64,000 nucleotides of DNA from Limnephilus marmoratus (GCA_917880885.1 OU862931.1:13155337-13219336); one strand, 5' to 3'; shown: positions 31,325 through 41,289, numbered from the stretch's first letter. Program-made: numbers and translations. The notes: generated by a model not told the origin, from the letters alone.

Positions 31325-32095
31325 GGTTCCGCAACAAAATACCCCCCGACAAAATATCCCCGACAAACGATCATACGGACCAAACATCCTCCGACAAACT
31401 ATCCTAGGGACAAAACACCCCCCAACAAAATACCTACTAAAACCTAACCTAACCTATCACAATCTAACCTAACCTAACCTTACCTTACCTAACCTAAGCT
31501 AACCTAACCTAACCTAACCTAACCTACCTAACCTAACCTAACCTAACCTAACCTTACCTTAACTAACCTAACCTAACAAAAAATGGGACAAAATTCTTAG
31601 ACAACCTGTAAAAACAATAAATTGTTGTTCAAAATTAGTAAAATGGAACAAAAATAATACAATGCCTTTCCCGTGTAAAAATAAAGTTCGTTGTTTGCAG
31701 GTGGAAAAATGAAATAAGCAGTAATCGTTCAATGAAACACTAGTATATATTGAATTATCACAAAGGATGCGGGTTCGAGTCCCGTCGGCGGCATGTATCT
31801 TTTCTCGGGAGATTTTTTCAATGTAGACGAGTGTTTCAGGCTAATAATTATTACTTATAATAAATATTACCCTTTGTGCTTTGCATAAAAATATTGTCGT
31901 CAACATTAGATTCTCAATTAAAAAAATATAAGCAATAAATTACTGTTCAAAAATAATAAAATGTTAAATAAAGTTAGGTTAGGTTAGGTTCGGTTTTGGT
32001 AGATATTTTGTTGGAGGATGTTTTGTCCGTAGGATATTTTGTCCTTGGCATATTATGTCGAGCGATATTTTGTCGCGGGATGAAAACGCGCGGTA
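31325..32095. repeat. Inverted-repeat element with telomere-like pentamers
   Basis: The left flank (31325-31439) is a series of GACAAAATA(T/C)CCCCC-like words; 31440-31577 is (CCTAA)n with variants; 31973-31992 is the inverse GTTAGGTTAGG, followed to 32095 by the inverse of the left flank (GATATTTTGTC, GGATGTTTTGTCC). The interior holds a B-box-like GGGTTCGAGTCCCG at 31769-31786. Confidence 0.65.
31440..31577 (+). repeat. (CCTAA)n telomere-type repeat block
   Basis: About 25 CCTAA units with interspersed CTTAC and similar variants over ~138 bp. TTAGG is the ancestral insect telomere repeat. Here it is internal, degenerate and part of a dispersed-looking element. Confidence 0.8.
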
Positions 32096-32614
32096 CCCCA
32101 CGAATTGATCCAACTCTGTTTGCAGGAATGAATGGTTGAATTGTTGGAAATTGTTGTGAATAATTATCATCCCGCAGAGTGGCGGATTTGCAAATGTAAC
32201 ACGGCCAATTTGTACGGCGGCAACGTCTTCCGGATGCAGCGGTGGTTAGACAATAATTGTGATAAATTATTATAAGTTCCGCCTGGTTAAAGTGAATTTA
32301 CCACCCCGCTAATGGCGGGGCCCCCGTTCGGGGGGAATCGCGAGGGGGCATAAATAACTGATAATGGGGTAATAAAAGTATACTATACATTAATGAATAG
32401 TTTGGAAACACGCTTCTTCTGAATTGCACCCGCTGATAATGCAGTCGCCGACCCAGAATCTAGGTGCATTTGGCGACATTAAGTATTTTAGTGAGAAAAT
32501 CTACAAGAAAAGAAGATGTTTGTCGTTGTTCTTTTTAAAGACTTACGAGTATTTGTTAGATTTTTTTATTTATGGTCGTAGTAATTACATGCCAACTTAC
32601 CCTACTCCATGGTG
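32096..32614. other. No gene; GC-rich twin hairpins
   Basis: 32302-32337 can fold as two adjacent hairpins, CCCCGC-TAAT-GGCGGGG and CCCCCG-TT-CGGGGGG, in otherwise AT-rich DNA. Nothing else is recognised. Confidence 0.4.
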
Positions 32615-33318
32615 TAATTCGCAGTATCCGGCCCTGAAGCTTGGAATAAACTTCCTATGAAATTGAGATGCATAACCAACTCAGCGGAATTTAGATCAAA
32701 ACTGAAAACTCACTTTTTCCGATATTCCTTTCCATAAATTCATCATTCTATTTAAGCTTTGCAATTTTTAATAGTTTTTTTTTCTCTTTTTTTATAGTTA
32801 ACTCAATCTGTTTAATGTAATCTGTTAATTGTGATACCTCAATCTGTTTACTGTTGAGCGATGAATCACCTTAATGCAGTAAAGATGGACTATTAAATTT
32901 ATTAATTTATTTAAAATATCTATACCTTCCCGTATATCCAGTTAACCTTCATCATACTTTTTGCACCCGTATTCTCGAATTGTAATATTATGTAAAAACT
33001 TCCTACTTCTTCTGGCACTAATCTTAATTGTAAATATGTGTGTTAATAAGTCACCAGTTTTAGGTTAGAATCTAAATGTCTTAGTCATAAGTCACTAGCT
33101 ATAAGTCTTAGAGCTAAGTCACTAGTTATAATTGTAAATCTTAGTTGCAAGCCAGTAATATAAGTAGCTATAAGTCTTAGATGTAAGTCACTAGTTGTAA
33201 TTGTAAATTTTAGTTAGAAGCCAGTAATATTAATTCTTTTATATGTTTATTTGTACAGCGCCCTTGAGGTGATTTTTCACGAAAACGGCGCTATATAAAT
33301 TAGCCAATTATTATTATT
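32615..33318 (+). pseudogene. L2-like non-LTR element 3' end
   Basis: An in-frame end reads AWNKLPMKLRCITNSAEFRS and KLKTHFFRYSFP then stop (32625-32738), the WN.LP...R.....FK.KLK..LF motif that ends L2/CR1-clade ORFs. The 3' UTR includes ~90-bp imperfect repeats (GTCACTAG...AGCCAGTAATAT at 33115 and 33187) and ends GGCGCTATATAAATTAGCC then (ATT)n at 33316, the usual L2 tail. 5'-truncated. Confidence 0.75.
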
Positions 33319-33389
33319 ATTAATATAGAGTGATTTCGTTTTTCTTATTGTTATTTGTATATCATTATTTAATCGTTAACACAATCTAA

Positions 33390-33645
33390 TACAAAAAAAC
33401 AGAATGTTTAATTCACACGCGGTAGAAATAAAACCTTCAGAAAACTAAAGTAGACAAGAGTGAGGAGGTTACGAAGCACTGTACAAAGAGGACAATGAAA
33501 GGCTACGAAGCGCCGCACAAATAGGAGACGGATTATACTATCTCGTTTTCTCGCAGGCTAAATCCTATAGATGTATGTGTTTGTCTCTTTTTAGTGTGGC
33601 TATTTTTCGTTTCATCGAGTTTCAAATCACAACGGTTAGAAAAAA
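33390..33645 (+). repeat. Dispersed repeat K, copy 2
   Basis: Matches 12977-13195. It contains a local duplication of the ACGAAGC(A/G)C...CACAAA segment at 33470-33520 that copy 1 lacks. Confidence 0.7.
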
Positions 33646-33699
33646 TATTCATTTAAAAAATAATTCATGTTCATTAGTCTTCGATCAATACATATATAT

Positions 33700-34109
33700 T
33701 TTTTTTTACACGAATACCGCACAAGAGTTCCAACTGCTCCCGTCTGGAGCCAGTGGGACTATGACATCCCCAATTGGGGTATGTTGTGAGGCTGAACGTA
33801 GTGGGGAGGGGAAGGAGAAAGGGATGAGGAAGGTGGGGAAGTACCTGGCTATTCAGATCTAGTTACCAAACACGGCTAATGCCATTTCAAGCAACTTTTC
33901 AATTCTGAATGGTGGTCTTACACCAGGGCGATACTTAGAGTATCTTCCACTCTGGAACGTGCCGCAAATATACTGTATATTATTTTTAAAAGAATAAATT
34001 GTGAAATTACACAAAGTAATCAAATAAAATTTATTTGCCACGCCGGGATTCGATCCCGCGACCTTCGGAGTGCTAGTCAAGAGCCTTACCGCTGGACTAT
34101 GCCGGCCGT
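33700..34109 (-). repeat. SINE A, full-length copy
   Basis: The tRNA-like head is at 34038-34107 (minus strand: A box TGGTCTAGCGGTAAGG with one change, B box GGATCGAATCC). The body has TTCCAGAGTGGAAGATACT, CGCCCTGGTGTAAGACCACC and CAGATCTGAATAGCCAGGTA. It ends with CTCTTGTGCGGTATTCGTGT and an A run. Same family as 46906-47275 and 39655-40025. Confidence 0.85.
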
Positions 34110-34560
34110 CAGATAAAAAATAAGTGATGGGAGAGAAATAGAGGTATGGGATAATATTATAACTGGCTTAAATTGTTTACGTAAGCTTGGGTTATGGGTT
34201 GTTTTTTTTTTAAATTTCTTTCACTTTTAATGACTTTTGAAAGGAACATTATTAATTGTTTTTTTGTGTTTAATTCGTAGAATTCCATTTTAATTTTTAA
34301 AAATTTAATTAAAATTAAATTTGATAATGTTATTATCGAGATCTGCAAGTATTTTAATATGTATTTTTGTTACAGCTGTTTCGGTTTACAAGACCGTTTT
34401 CAAACTGTGGTTAATCCAAATTGAGACGACCTATTTATATGATTGTAAATGTCAATTTTTGAAGTCGTCTAATTGATTTATTACCGGTTAAACCGGTTAA
34501 ACGGAATCAATTAGACAACTTCAAAAACTGGCATTTAAAATCATATAAATAGGTGGGATA

Positions 34561-34840
34561 CGATTTTAGATTTTCACGGCTAAAAATATTTTTGTTATTA
34601 GTTTTTGGGGTATTATGCCGTGTTGTGCTACCTCCTTCTTTAGCCAACGTTTTGGACAGCGTTGCAGTGTCCATCATCAGGGCAGATGTGTGACACACAT
34701 CTGCCCTGATGATTTAGCCAACGCTGTCCAACCCTTGTCGCAACCCTTTATCCAACGCTGTCCGAAACGTAGGCTAAAGAAGGAGGTAGCGCAACACGGC
34801 ACAATACCCCAAAAACTAATAACAAATATAAATAGGTTTT
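34561..34840. mobile_element. Family C palindromic element, copy 2
   Basis: Arms start TTTTTGGGGTATTATGCCG and its inverse. The left arm also shares the TTTTCACGGCTAAAAATA extension with the right flank of copy 3, so the full arm is longer than the TTTTGGGG end. The right arm has an internal duplication of CCAACGCTGTCC, which breaks its ribozyme core. Confidence 0.75.
34641..34690 (-). ncRNA. Hammerhead-like core, family C copy 2, left arm
   Basis: Minus strand: CTGATGA (complement 34674-34680) and perfect stem II GGACA...TGTCC, but GAAA has become AAAA (complement 34650-34653), which should abolish cleavage. Confidence 0.45.
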
Positions 34841-35099
34841 CTCATTATGAATTAAGCACAGTTTGAAAATGGTATTGTAAACCAAAACTGCTGTAACAAA
34901 AATACCTACCAAAATACTTGCAGAACTGGATAATAACATTATCAAATTTAATTATAATTAAATTTTTTTAAATCAAAATATTTATGACATTTGGTAAATA
35001 TTTTATATCCTATAAATATGTACAACGTCTATCTTATGCATTTTATGTCGATGTAAAAATTGGGTACTAGATATAGTATACACTACATGGAATATTGCC

Positions 35100-35185
35100 T
35101 CTAGGACATTTGGCGTAGCTCCAACGGCAGAACTTTTGTGTTGAGGTTGTTGAACTCTTGGAAAAGGTGCGGAGTTTGAATTTAT
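35100..35185 (+). repeat. tRNA-like segment, decayed
   Basis: TAGCTCCAACGGCAGAAC resembles an A box and GGAGTTTGAATTT a B box 45 bases on. A tRNA-derived SINE relic is possible; support is weak. Confidence 0.3.
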
Positions 35186-35344
35186 GTAGATTTGGGTTTA
35201 AGTTCAGAGACAAAACAACTTTTATAGAAATATGGGTTGGATTTAAATTTGCTCTTCATAAAGTTTAGACAAGATTTAGTTGGAAAGTTAAGAGTTGTTA
35301 TTATTTCATTCGACATTCAACACAACTGTGGATTTTGTGTAAGA

Positions 35345-35830
35345 TTTTTTTTTTATTTATTTAAGGAGAAAAAACAGATACAGACAATATCTAACAAAAC
35401 AATATCATGAACAATAACTTGAGAATTCGCCTGCACCCCAACTATTTCTCACTGATTGACTTGATAAATAAATATTTTCAACTACATTTAATATGCATGT
35501 TTAAAAATAAGTCATAATTAATAATGAATCGAAAATTGTTTAAAAAGAAGCACATAAAAAGAATAGTGAATGATGTATGAGTTTTCTTTTTTTTTATAGG
35601 AAAACAGCCTTCAATTTTCTACCAAAAGTGCTATAGATATCAAAAAATATATCGGAATCCTTAAGGTTGTGGTTTTTATTAAACAATTCGCACATTCTTC
35701 TGAATGGATCCCTGACACCAGCATTTGTACGTGTCCGGTTAACGTGGAATAAGTCGTTAAGCCTAGTTGTTCTGGGATTTGATTTGGTGCAGATTGTTAG
35801 TATAAAGTGTATTTCGGCAGCTGCCATGAT
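35345..35830 (-). pseudogene. Non-LTR retrotransposon 3' end
   Basis: Minus strand, 35830 to 35594: reads TKSNPRTTRLNDLFHVNRTR, then VRDPFRRMCELFN, matching the C-terminal tail pattern of Jockey/CR1-like ORFs (R.TR....F..P..RT......P..R...LFN). The stop is near 35594 and the 3' end is the (AAATA)-rich tract near 35345. 5'-truncated. Confidence 0.6.
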
Positions 35831-36315
35831 AAATAAAATGAAATTGCATGATTTTAATTATTTTATTTTTTGTTTATAAAACACGTGATAGATAATTAAG
35901 ACAGATATTTACATACATTAAGTCACCATACGAGGCGGCTGCCTGTTTCATGGTGACCAACGGCGGATATTTACCTTGAATGAAGTCTAGTGTAAACATA
36001 TGGTAGGTACTAGTATGTAATGATGTTGAAAATATGAAAAAGTATAATAAATGTGGGAAATAGAATATAGAAAAGAGAAAAAGAGGTGCGTAAGGATAAC
36101 ATTATTTTAAATTTTATATTTATTCTTATATTTGTGCGTGCGTAAGTACATGTATGTACAGGTGCACACATCGTACACATATGAAAATATATATTCATCC
36201 TAGACTTGCAGAAAAGTCAATAGACATCGCATATTAAAAATGAAATGGATAAAAATGTATCCAGACACTATCTAGATAGCATTTAGTAATTAATTAATAA
36301 TTTGTAATCATATAC
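35831..36315. other. No gene; GT/AC-rich low complexity
   Basis: 36120-36185 is a TGTG/TACATG-rich simple stretch. Nothing else is recognised. Confidence 0.4.
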
Positions 36316-36653
36316 AGGGTGTTAAGGGACGTACTTGACTTACTTTAACCAGTGATTCCTGACATTATTTGGAGAAAAAAATGTTAACGAAATTTTGGTC
36401 TCCGGTGACTTTTTCTTTTTTTTTTCAAAATCAAACAATTTTTTTTTCTTCCGCATGTCGTTACTGGTCACTCAGCTAAGTAACCGACCAACCCCTAACC
36501 CCGCCTCCAACTATCTATATTTTTTTTTATGTTTTTGTACCAAAAAAAACATCAAAAATGTCACGGGAGACCCAAATTTTATTAACATTTTTTACTCCAA
36601 ATAATGTCAGGAATCACTGGTTAAAGTAAGTCAAGTACGTCCCTTAACACCCT
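36316..36653. mobile_element. Foldback MITE with ~75-bp arms
   Basis: The left arm AGGGTGTTAAGGGACGTACT continues through TTGACTTACTTTAACCAGTG and TTCCTGACATTATTTGGAG; the right arm is its near-perfect inverse ending at 36653. The interior is T/A-rich. Flanks are TATA-like, with the duplication unresolved. Confidence 0.8.
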
Positions 36654-36741
36654 ATATAAAGATAGCAGCCAATAATATGTGCGTTAAGAAAATGAAGATA
36701 ATGTTGGTAGTTCTCAGTTAAAAATGACAGAATTTGATAAC

Positions 36742-36814
36742 GGCACTTTAGCTCAGTTGGTAGAGCATTTGCCATGTAAGCAAAGCGTCCTGGGTTCAAG
36801 TCCCAGAGGTGTCA
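36742..36814 (+). tRNA. tRNA-Thr(UGU)-like, probably a SINE head
   Basis: A complete 73-base cloverleaf: acceptor GGCACTT/AGGTGTC (with G-U pairs), D arm GCTC/GAGC, anticodon stem TTTGC/GCAAA with loop CATGTAA (anticodon TGT), T arm CTGGG/CCCAG. Position 33, almost invariably T, is A here. Its downstream sequence recurs at 44758-44813, so it is more likely the head of a tRNA-Thr-derived SINE than a working tRNA gene. Confidence 0.6.
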
Positions 36815-36866
36815 ATATTATATACATTTTCGATTGACTTTCGCTAATATTGTCTTCATTTAATTA
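36742..36866 (+). repeat. SINE F, copy 1
   Basis: tRNA-Thr-like head plus the body ATTTTCGATTGACTTTCGCT and AATATTGTCTTCATTTAATT. The body recurs at 44758-44815. Confidence 0.65.
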
Positions 36867-37749
36867 AATATTATGATTTGTGATTTTACTCATAAAATTA
36901 AAAAAAATAAATAGATGTACACACACATATGCACCTACGTACCTGAATACATACATATATACATGCATGCACACAATTTTCTTCATTGTTTGTTACTCAA
37001 CTTATAAATTATAATGTAAAAGCCCATCAGGGCATGTAATAAATAAATAAATGAATAATATCAACACATACATACATATGCACATACACATGTACATATA
37101 CACATATATTTAATAAATACTTATTATATACATCCAGAAACTGCGAAAATAAACTTTCCCAAGCCCAATTATCATCTCTTTTTCCAAAACTTTCAACAAC
37201 ATTCCCAAATGAAGTACACTTAAACAAATATTTTTTTTCATTTTTAACTAAGTACGGAAATGCGGTGAATCAGACTATAAATTGTGTAAGTTCCACGCCA
37301 TTTGATGTGGTGGAAATTGAGCTGATGTGCTGTTAATTTTCTGAAATTGGGAATGCTTTGGTCACCTTGGCTTTGAGCCAACGTAGGTTAGTACTCTTGT
37401 GCTGTAGTACATTTAAAAAAGACCCAAAGAATTTTGCGCGCTGTTCATGTTGGACCAAGTAGTGGAAGGTGCAGAAAACGTATTATTATACCAACCGAGA
37501 TTTTTTTATGAAATAAGACCAACGTTCCCTGGTGATAACTTATCTGACAGTATTTGAATTCTCTATGCTTCAATCACGAAAAGCTTAATTACATTATGGA
37601 ATGAAGGAAGACTCGGTATATACTCCAGGTCCTCAGTACTAGCCTAATGGTGGTAAATCCTAGGTTTTGTATTGAACACTGAAGTCTGTTGACGTAAATA
37701 TAATGGATGGTGATGATGTACTAGATTAAAATATTTAGATTAAAACACA
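36867..37749. other. No gene; LINE-like tail and ACAT-rich tract
   Basis: 37013-37055 (AATGTAAAAGCCCATCAGGG then (AATA)n) looks like a LINE 3' tail. 36920-37110 is rich in ACATACATAT words. Nothing else is recognised. Confidence 0.4.
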
Positions 37750-38272
37750 TTTGAACTAAAACTTCTTTACGCACGCACGACTTGGGGGGTAAGCTGGTAA
37801 TCGATGCGAACGGTGATCGGGCGAGGCGAACGGTCGGGCCTTTACACACTCTTGCAGTTGAGAGGCAGATATAAGATAGTGAAGATAGAAAAAGAGAGAG
37901 TTACGTTTCGTATATTACTGTAGAGGCAAGAGAGAGAGGTGCGAGCACAAGGAATCATTTATTGAATAACCATGCCATAGGTCACCCCAAGGTTGTAGGT
38001 CACCCCAGGATCGTAGGTCACCCCAAAGTCGTAGGTCACCTTAAGGTCGTAGGTCACCCCAAGGTAGTAGGTCACCCCAAGGTCGTAGGTCACCCCAAGG
38101 ACGTCGGTCACCCCAAGGTCGTAGGTCACCCCAAGGTCGGAGGTCACCCCAAAGTCGTAGGTCACCCCACAGTCGTAGGTCACCCCAGGGTCATTGGTCA
38201 CCCCAATATCATATGTCACCCAATGTCATATAAGTTCTTTTATAAGTTAGTGAAGTTTTACTTCAGTCGTGT
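37750..38272 (+). repeat. Family I repeat hosting the 18-bp minisatellite
   Basis: The left part has GAACTAAAACTTCTTTACGC, GGGGTAAGCTGGT and GGCGAACGGTCGGGC; the right end has AGTGAAGTTTTACTTCAGTC then GTGTGGTCTAAAG, as at 58800-58833. Between them sits a scrap of family B expanded into the minisatellite. Confidence 0.7.
37976..38227 (+). repeat. 18-bp minisatellite, about 14 units
   Basis: Consensus GTAGGTCACCCCAAGGTC. The first unit (CATAGGTCACCCCAAGGTT) is preceded by ATTGAATAACCATGC, as in family B, whose GCCATAGGTCACCCCAAGTG gives the ancestral unit. Because 18 is divisible by 3, both strands stay open as 6-residue repeats (GHPKVV on plus, GVTYDL on minus); I do not regard these as genes. 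Confidence 0.92.
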
Positions 38273-38339
38273 GGTCTAAAGCAGGCTGTTTTTTTTTAAA
38301 TTAAACTTGATTGCCTTCTAAATAATAAGAAAATTAGTA

Positions 38340-38575
38340 TTGGTCATTGAAGAAGAAGCTAACAAAAATAATCTAAACTCGTCCACGCCCCGGATAGACG
38401 AGAGATTCTGGGTTCGAGTCCCAGTTGCGACCATTATATTTTTCTTTTTTTTTTGTGTCTTTTTCTCTTTCATATTTTCGTTTAGATTATTATTGTTATC
38501 TTCTTCTTCAATTATATATTACGTTGATGGGAATAATCTTCAAAAGTTATAAAAAGAGAGTTTGTCTTATGAAAA
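38340..38575. repeat. SINE E with an inverted fragment
   Basis: 38392-38575 is SINE E on plus: tRNA-like end GGGTTCGAGTCCCAGTTGCG, then TTTCATATTTTCGTTTAGAT, TCTTCTTCAAT, and a AATCTTCAAAAGTTATAAAA tail. 38340-38391 is the inverse of its middle part, making a local foldback. Confidence 0.7.
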
Positions 38576-38734
38576 ATTTAATAATGGTCAGTTTGTTAGA
38601 TTCTCCTAATTTAACAAACAGATTGCAATCTTTAGGGCACGTACCTATACCTATATATACCTACACCGTTGACATTTATTTTGTCACATTGGTCGTTTCT
38701 ATGACCCGATCTTGAGTTCGGTGTAGAATTATTT

Positions 38735-38840
38735 GCCGGCATCTGTGTTTATTCCCTTCTACAACATGGGTCTTTCAAGACCCGGGTTAACTCCTTCCTT
38801 TTCACAAAAAGACCTGTTCTCGCTAAAAGGTTTAACACTA
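38735..38840 (+). pseudogene. Short LINE-like scrap
   Basis: The segment TGCCGGCATCTGTGTTTATT through GGGTCTTTCAAGACCCGGG recurs in inverse at 61297-61345. Partial readings resemble the LP..VF....F..F K.RV..FL tail of non-LTR ORFs. Truncated and frameshifted. Confidence 0.4.
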
Positions 38841-39232
38841 AATATTCGGCAATCCACTTCTGTATCAATACAATGGCAACAAAATGATAGGTAGGTAACA
38901 CTCACGGAAGTTAGAAGGCAGCAGTTTTATCTAGGACATAGTTCCTTTCAAGATGAAATCACTATCGGAGATGTAGTTCTTTTTTTTACTTGATGAATTA
39001 TTGCGAATTTGAATACTTTTCTAAGAATGCGATAAATCGATTGTTTTAAGCGACTTATATTAACGAGGACCTCGTATTCGCGGGAGCTGCGTGAACACAC
39101 TGGCTTTTTGAAGGGGCAAGAGGGGAGACGGGAAAGGATGCATTTGTTGCCATGAATAGAATAAATAGTCCATTTTAAGAACACAAAAGTATCTCACCAA
39201 GTTATCACTAAAAGTGGCGCGAACAAGACCCT
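38841..39232. other. No recognisable feature
   Basis: No supportable gene. Confidence 0.35.
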
Positions 39233-39312
39233 TCACGCAGCATCCACAAAGATGACATCGGCCCTGGGGGAAATTAATTTCCTCAGGGCCTCCTGTGTGG
39301 AGTTAATGTAAA
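39233..39312 (+). repeat. Family B 3' end fragment
   Basis: CATCC(A)CAAAGATGACATCG, CCCT(GA)GGGGAAATTA and CTCCTGTGTGGAGTTAATGT followed by an A run. Confidence 0.75.
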
Positions 39313-39654
39313 AAAAGGATTGAATTTAAAGGTAGAAGACTACCATTATTGATTTGTGCTGTTGATTTTACTACACTGAGTTACATCTGCTTTGAACCTG
39401 AAATCATATTATGTTCAGTTTAATAGAAAAGTTGAAAGTTAATGACATTAAAATAGATTGAATTGACAATAAATAATGAATATAAGAATGTATGAGACTC
39501 AGACAAAGCTTAGGAGAATTAAAATCGCGATAAAAAAAGCTTAATGCAAACCTAACGCTTAGGACCACACGGCCACAAACCGGCTGATAAGAAAGTCAAT
39601 TGTCATCGGTGGAAAATTAATTTAGATTTGTTAATAGACTGTACATAACTCAAA

Positions 39655-40025
39655 ATAGCGTGGTTGAGGGACAAGGACCTCGACTAGCGATTCGGAGGTC
39701 GCAAGTTCAAATCCCGGCATGCGCACAACAAAAATATTTGTTTGATTTGTGTTTTCACAACTTTCATTTGCGGTATATTCCAGAGTGGAAGATACTCTCA
39801 GTATCGCCCTGGTTTAAGACCATCATTCATAATTGAAACGTCGCTTGAAATGGCTGTAGCCGTGTCAGGTGATTAGATCTGAATAATCAGATACTTCCCT
39901 ACCCTCCTCTTCCTACCCCTACTACCTCTACCCCTCCCCACTTACATTCCAATTGGGGATGCTATAGACCCACTGGCTCCAGATGGAAGCAGTTTGGACT
40001 CTTGTGAGGTATTCACATTAAAAAA
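39655..40025 (+). repeat. SINE A copy, diverged head
   Basis: The head has GGACCTCGACTAGCGATTCG and B box AGTTCAAATCCC. The body has TTCCAGAGTGGAAGATACTC, CAGTATCGCCCTGG, AGATCTGAATAATCAGATAC, then ATTGGGGATGC and an end CTCTTGTGAGGTATTCACAT. Family C copy 3 follows within 10 bases. Confidence 0.8.
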
Positions 40026-40091
40026 GCAGAATAAAGTCTTTTCGTTACTTGTTTTTGGGGTGTTATGCCGTGTTGCAATATCTCTTTCTTT

Positions 40092-40136
40092 GGCCAACGT
40101 TTCGGACAGCGTTACAGTGTTCATCATCAGGGCAGA
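40092..40136 (-). ncRNA. Hammerhead-like core, family C copy 3, left arm
   Basis: Minus strand: helix I GCC, CTGATGA (complement 40124-40130), stem II GAACA...TGTCC with one A-C mismatch, GAAA (complement 40100-40103), ACGTT cleavage region, helix I GGC. All catalytic-core bases are present. Confidence 0.55.
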
Positions 40137-40172
40137 TCTGGCAGATCCGGTAGATGTTTCGAATCTGCCGGA

Positions 40173-40220
40173 TCTGCCCTGATAATGGATACTGCAACGC
40201 TGTCCGAAACTTTGGCTAAA
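40173..40220 (+). ncRNA. Hammerhead-like core, family C copy 3, right arm, mutated
   Basis: Helix I GCC:GGC and stem II GGATA...TGTCC pair well and GAAA (40206-40209) is intact, but the core reads CTGATAA (40179-40185). G8 is replaced by A, a change expected to be inactivating. Confidence 0.45.
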
Positions 40221-40319
40221 GAAGGAGGTAGCGCAACACGGCATAACACCCCAAAAACAAATAACGAAAATACTTTTGGTCGTGAAAATCTTAAAACGTA
40301 TCTAAGAATAAAGTCAATG

Positions 40320-40794
40320 AAATAGTTTTTATTTGGCTGAGACCTCAAAGAACTATTTGATTTACTAATAACTTATGTTTTACGACTTGCTCTATTAAAA
40401 TTTCTCGCACTTTTCAGAATCCGTTTGAGTTTTGTGGAACCGAAATAAAAACGAAACGATAAGTGATGCCCGCATTTTAAGGTCAGGTCATAATATGCCA
40501 ATTTGTCTGGAAAGATTTAAAACAATCGTCCAATCAAAAGAATGGGGGAAAAGGCCGTAAAACCACTGTCTGCCCTCCAGTAACGATGAGTCACTTTAAT
40601 ACTCCCACCTGTACGTCCCTTAGGCCCAGAGGCAGGGAAGAAAAACCAATTTCACCGAAATAATTTCATGTTTATGGTGGCTGTTAAAATATATTATTTT
40701 TACCCACCATCCAAGTTCTAGCATTTTTTATGGAAGCCGCCATGTGAAGGTTGAAATAGCCGTTAATAAAATATTCGATTATTTGGAGAAACGG
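40320..40794. other. No recognisable feature
   Basis: No supportable gene or repeat. Confidence 0.35.
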
Positions 40795-40935
40795 GTGCCG
40801 CCGCCGCCCGGAAATCATTCATTGAATAACCAACACCTCTGCCATAAGTCACCCTAAATGGTTCTATATGTTTGGTGATTTAGCAGGAGTGCCCGGGTTC
40901 ATGGGATGAGGTTCGACAAAGTTCTTTTTTTTCTG
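40795..40935 (+). repeat. Family B 5' part
   Basis: CCGCCGCCCGGAAA, ATTGAATAACCAACACCTCT, GCCATAAGTCACCCTAAATG and GTGCCCGGGTTCATGGGATG match the first ~130 bp of family B. Confidence 0.7.
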
Positions 40936-41002
40936 AGGATTTTTTTTCCTGAACATTACTTCTTTCTCTTACTTAAAAAAAAATATCCACACCGCATCTT
41001 CA

Positions 41003-41275
41003 TGGGTGATACAGGCTCCTAGAGTCCCAAGTGCTCCCATTTGTCTAAAGCTAGTGAAACCATTGTCCCAATTGAGGAATGTTGTGAGATTGAAGGTAAA
41101 GGTGAGGGGCAGGTGATGGGGAAAGGGAAAGTTGGAAAGGACAGGGCTATTCAGATCTAGTCTCCAAACACGGCTAAAGCCATTTTAAGCAAAGTTTCAG
41201 TTCTGAATTGTGGTCTTGCGCCAGAGCTGTACTGAGAGCATCTTCCACCCTGAAAAGTACCGAAAATACAGATAT
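41003..41275 (-). repeat. SINE A, headless copy
   Basis: Minus strand shares the body of 33700-34000: the GTGAGATTGAAGGTAAAGGT region, TATTCAGATCTAGTC(T)CCAAA, and the inverse of GGTCTTGCGCCAGAGC. No tRNA head remains. Confidence 0.7.
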
Positions 41276-41289
41276 TGTATTGTAATATT

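Larger units (their letters stand above)
34306..34975. repeat. Nest of three palindromes
   Basis: Outer arms: 34306-34425 and 34855-34975 are inverted copies (TTTGATAATGTTATTATC, TTTTTGTTACAGC, GTTTACAA). Middle: 34425-34560 is its own palindrome (CTATTTATATGATT, TTGAAGTCGTCTAATTGATT around ACCGGTTAAACCGGTTAAAC). Inner: family C copy 2 at 34561-34840. The outer arms hold decayed hammerhead-like cores (stem II CGGT/ACCG and GAAAC near 34371-34400 on the minus strand). Confidence 0.75.
40034..40310. mobile_element. Family C palindromic element, copy 3
   Basis: Arms start TCTTTTCGTTACTTGTTTTT and its inverse at 40250-40279, then GGGGTGTTATGCCGTGTTGC. The centre near 40157 is GGTAGATGTTTCGAATCTGCC. 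The right side continues with GTCGTGAAAATCTTAAAACG, shared with the inverse of 34561-34580. Each arm bears a hammerhead-like core. Confidence 0.85.

Noticed and set aside
34481..34503. ACCGGTTAAACCGGTTAAAC as an operator-like site
   Set aside because: It is the centre of a palindromic repeat; no regulatory context.
37962..38227. CRISPR-like array
   Set aside because: The 18-bp units are directly tandem without spacers and the genome is eukaryotic.
37959..38279. Repetitive ORFs on both strands (6-residue repeats)
   Set aside because: Automatic result of an 18-bp minisatellite without stops; no start context or domain.
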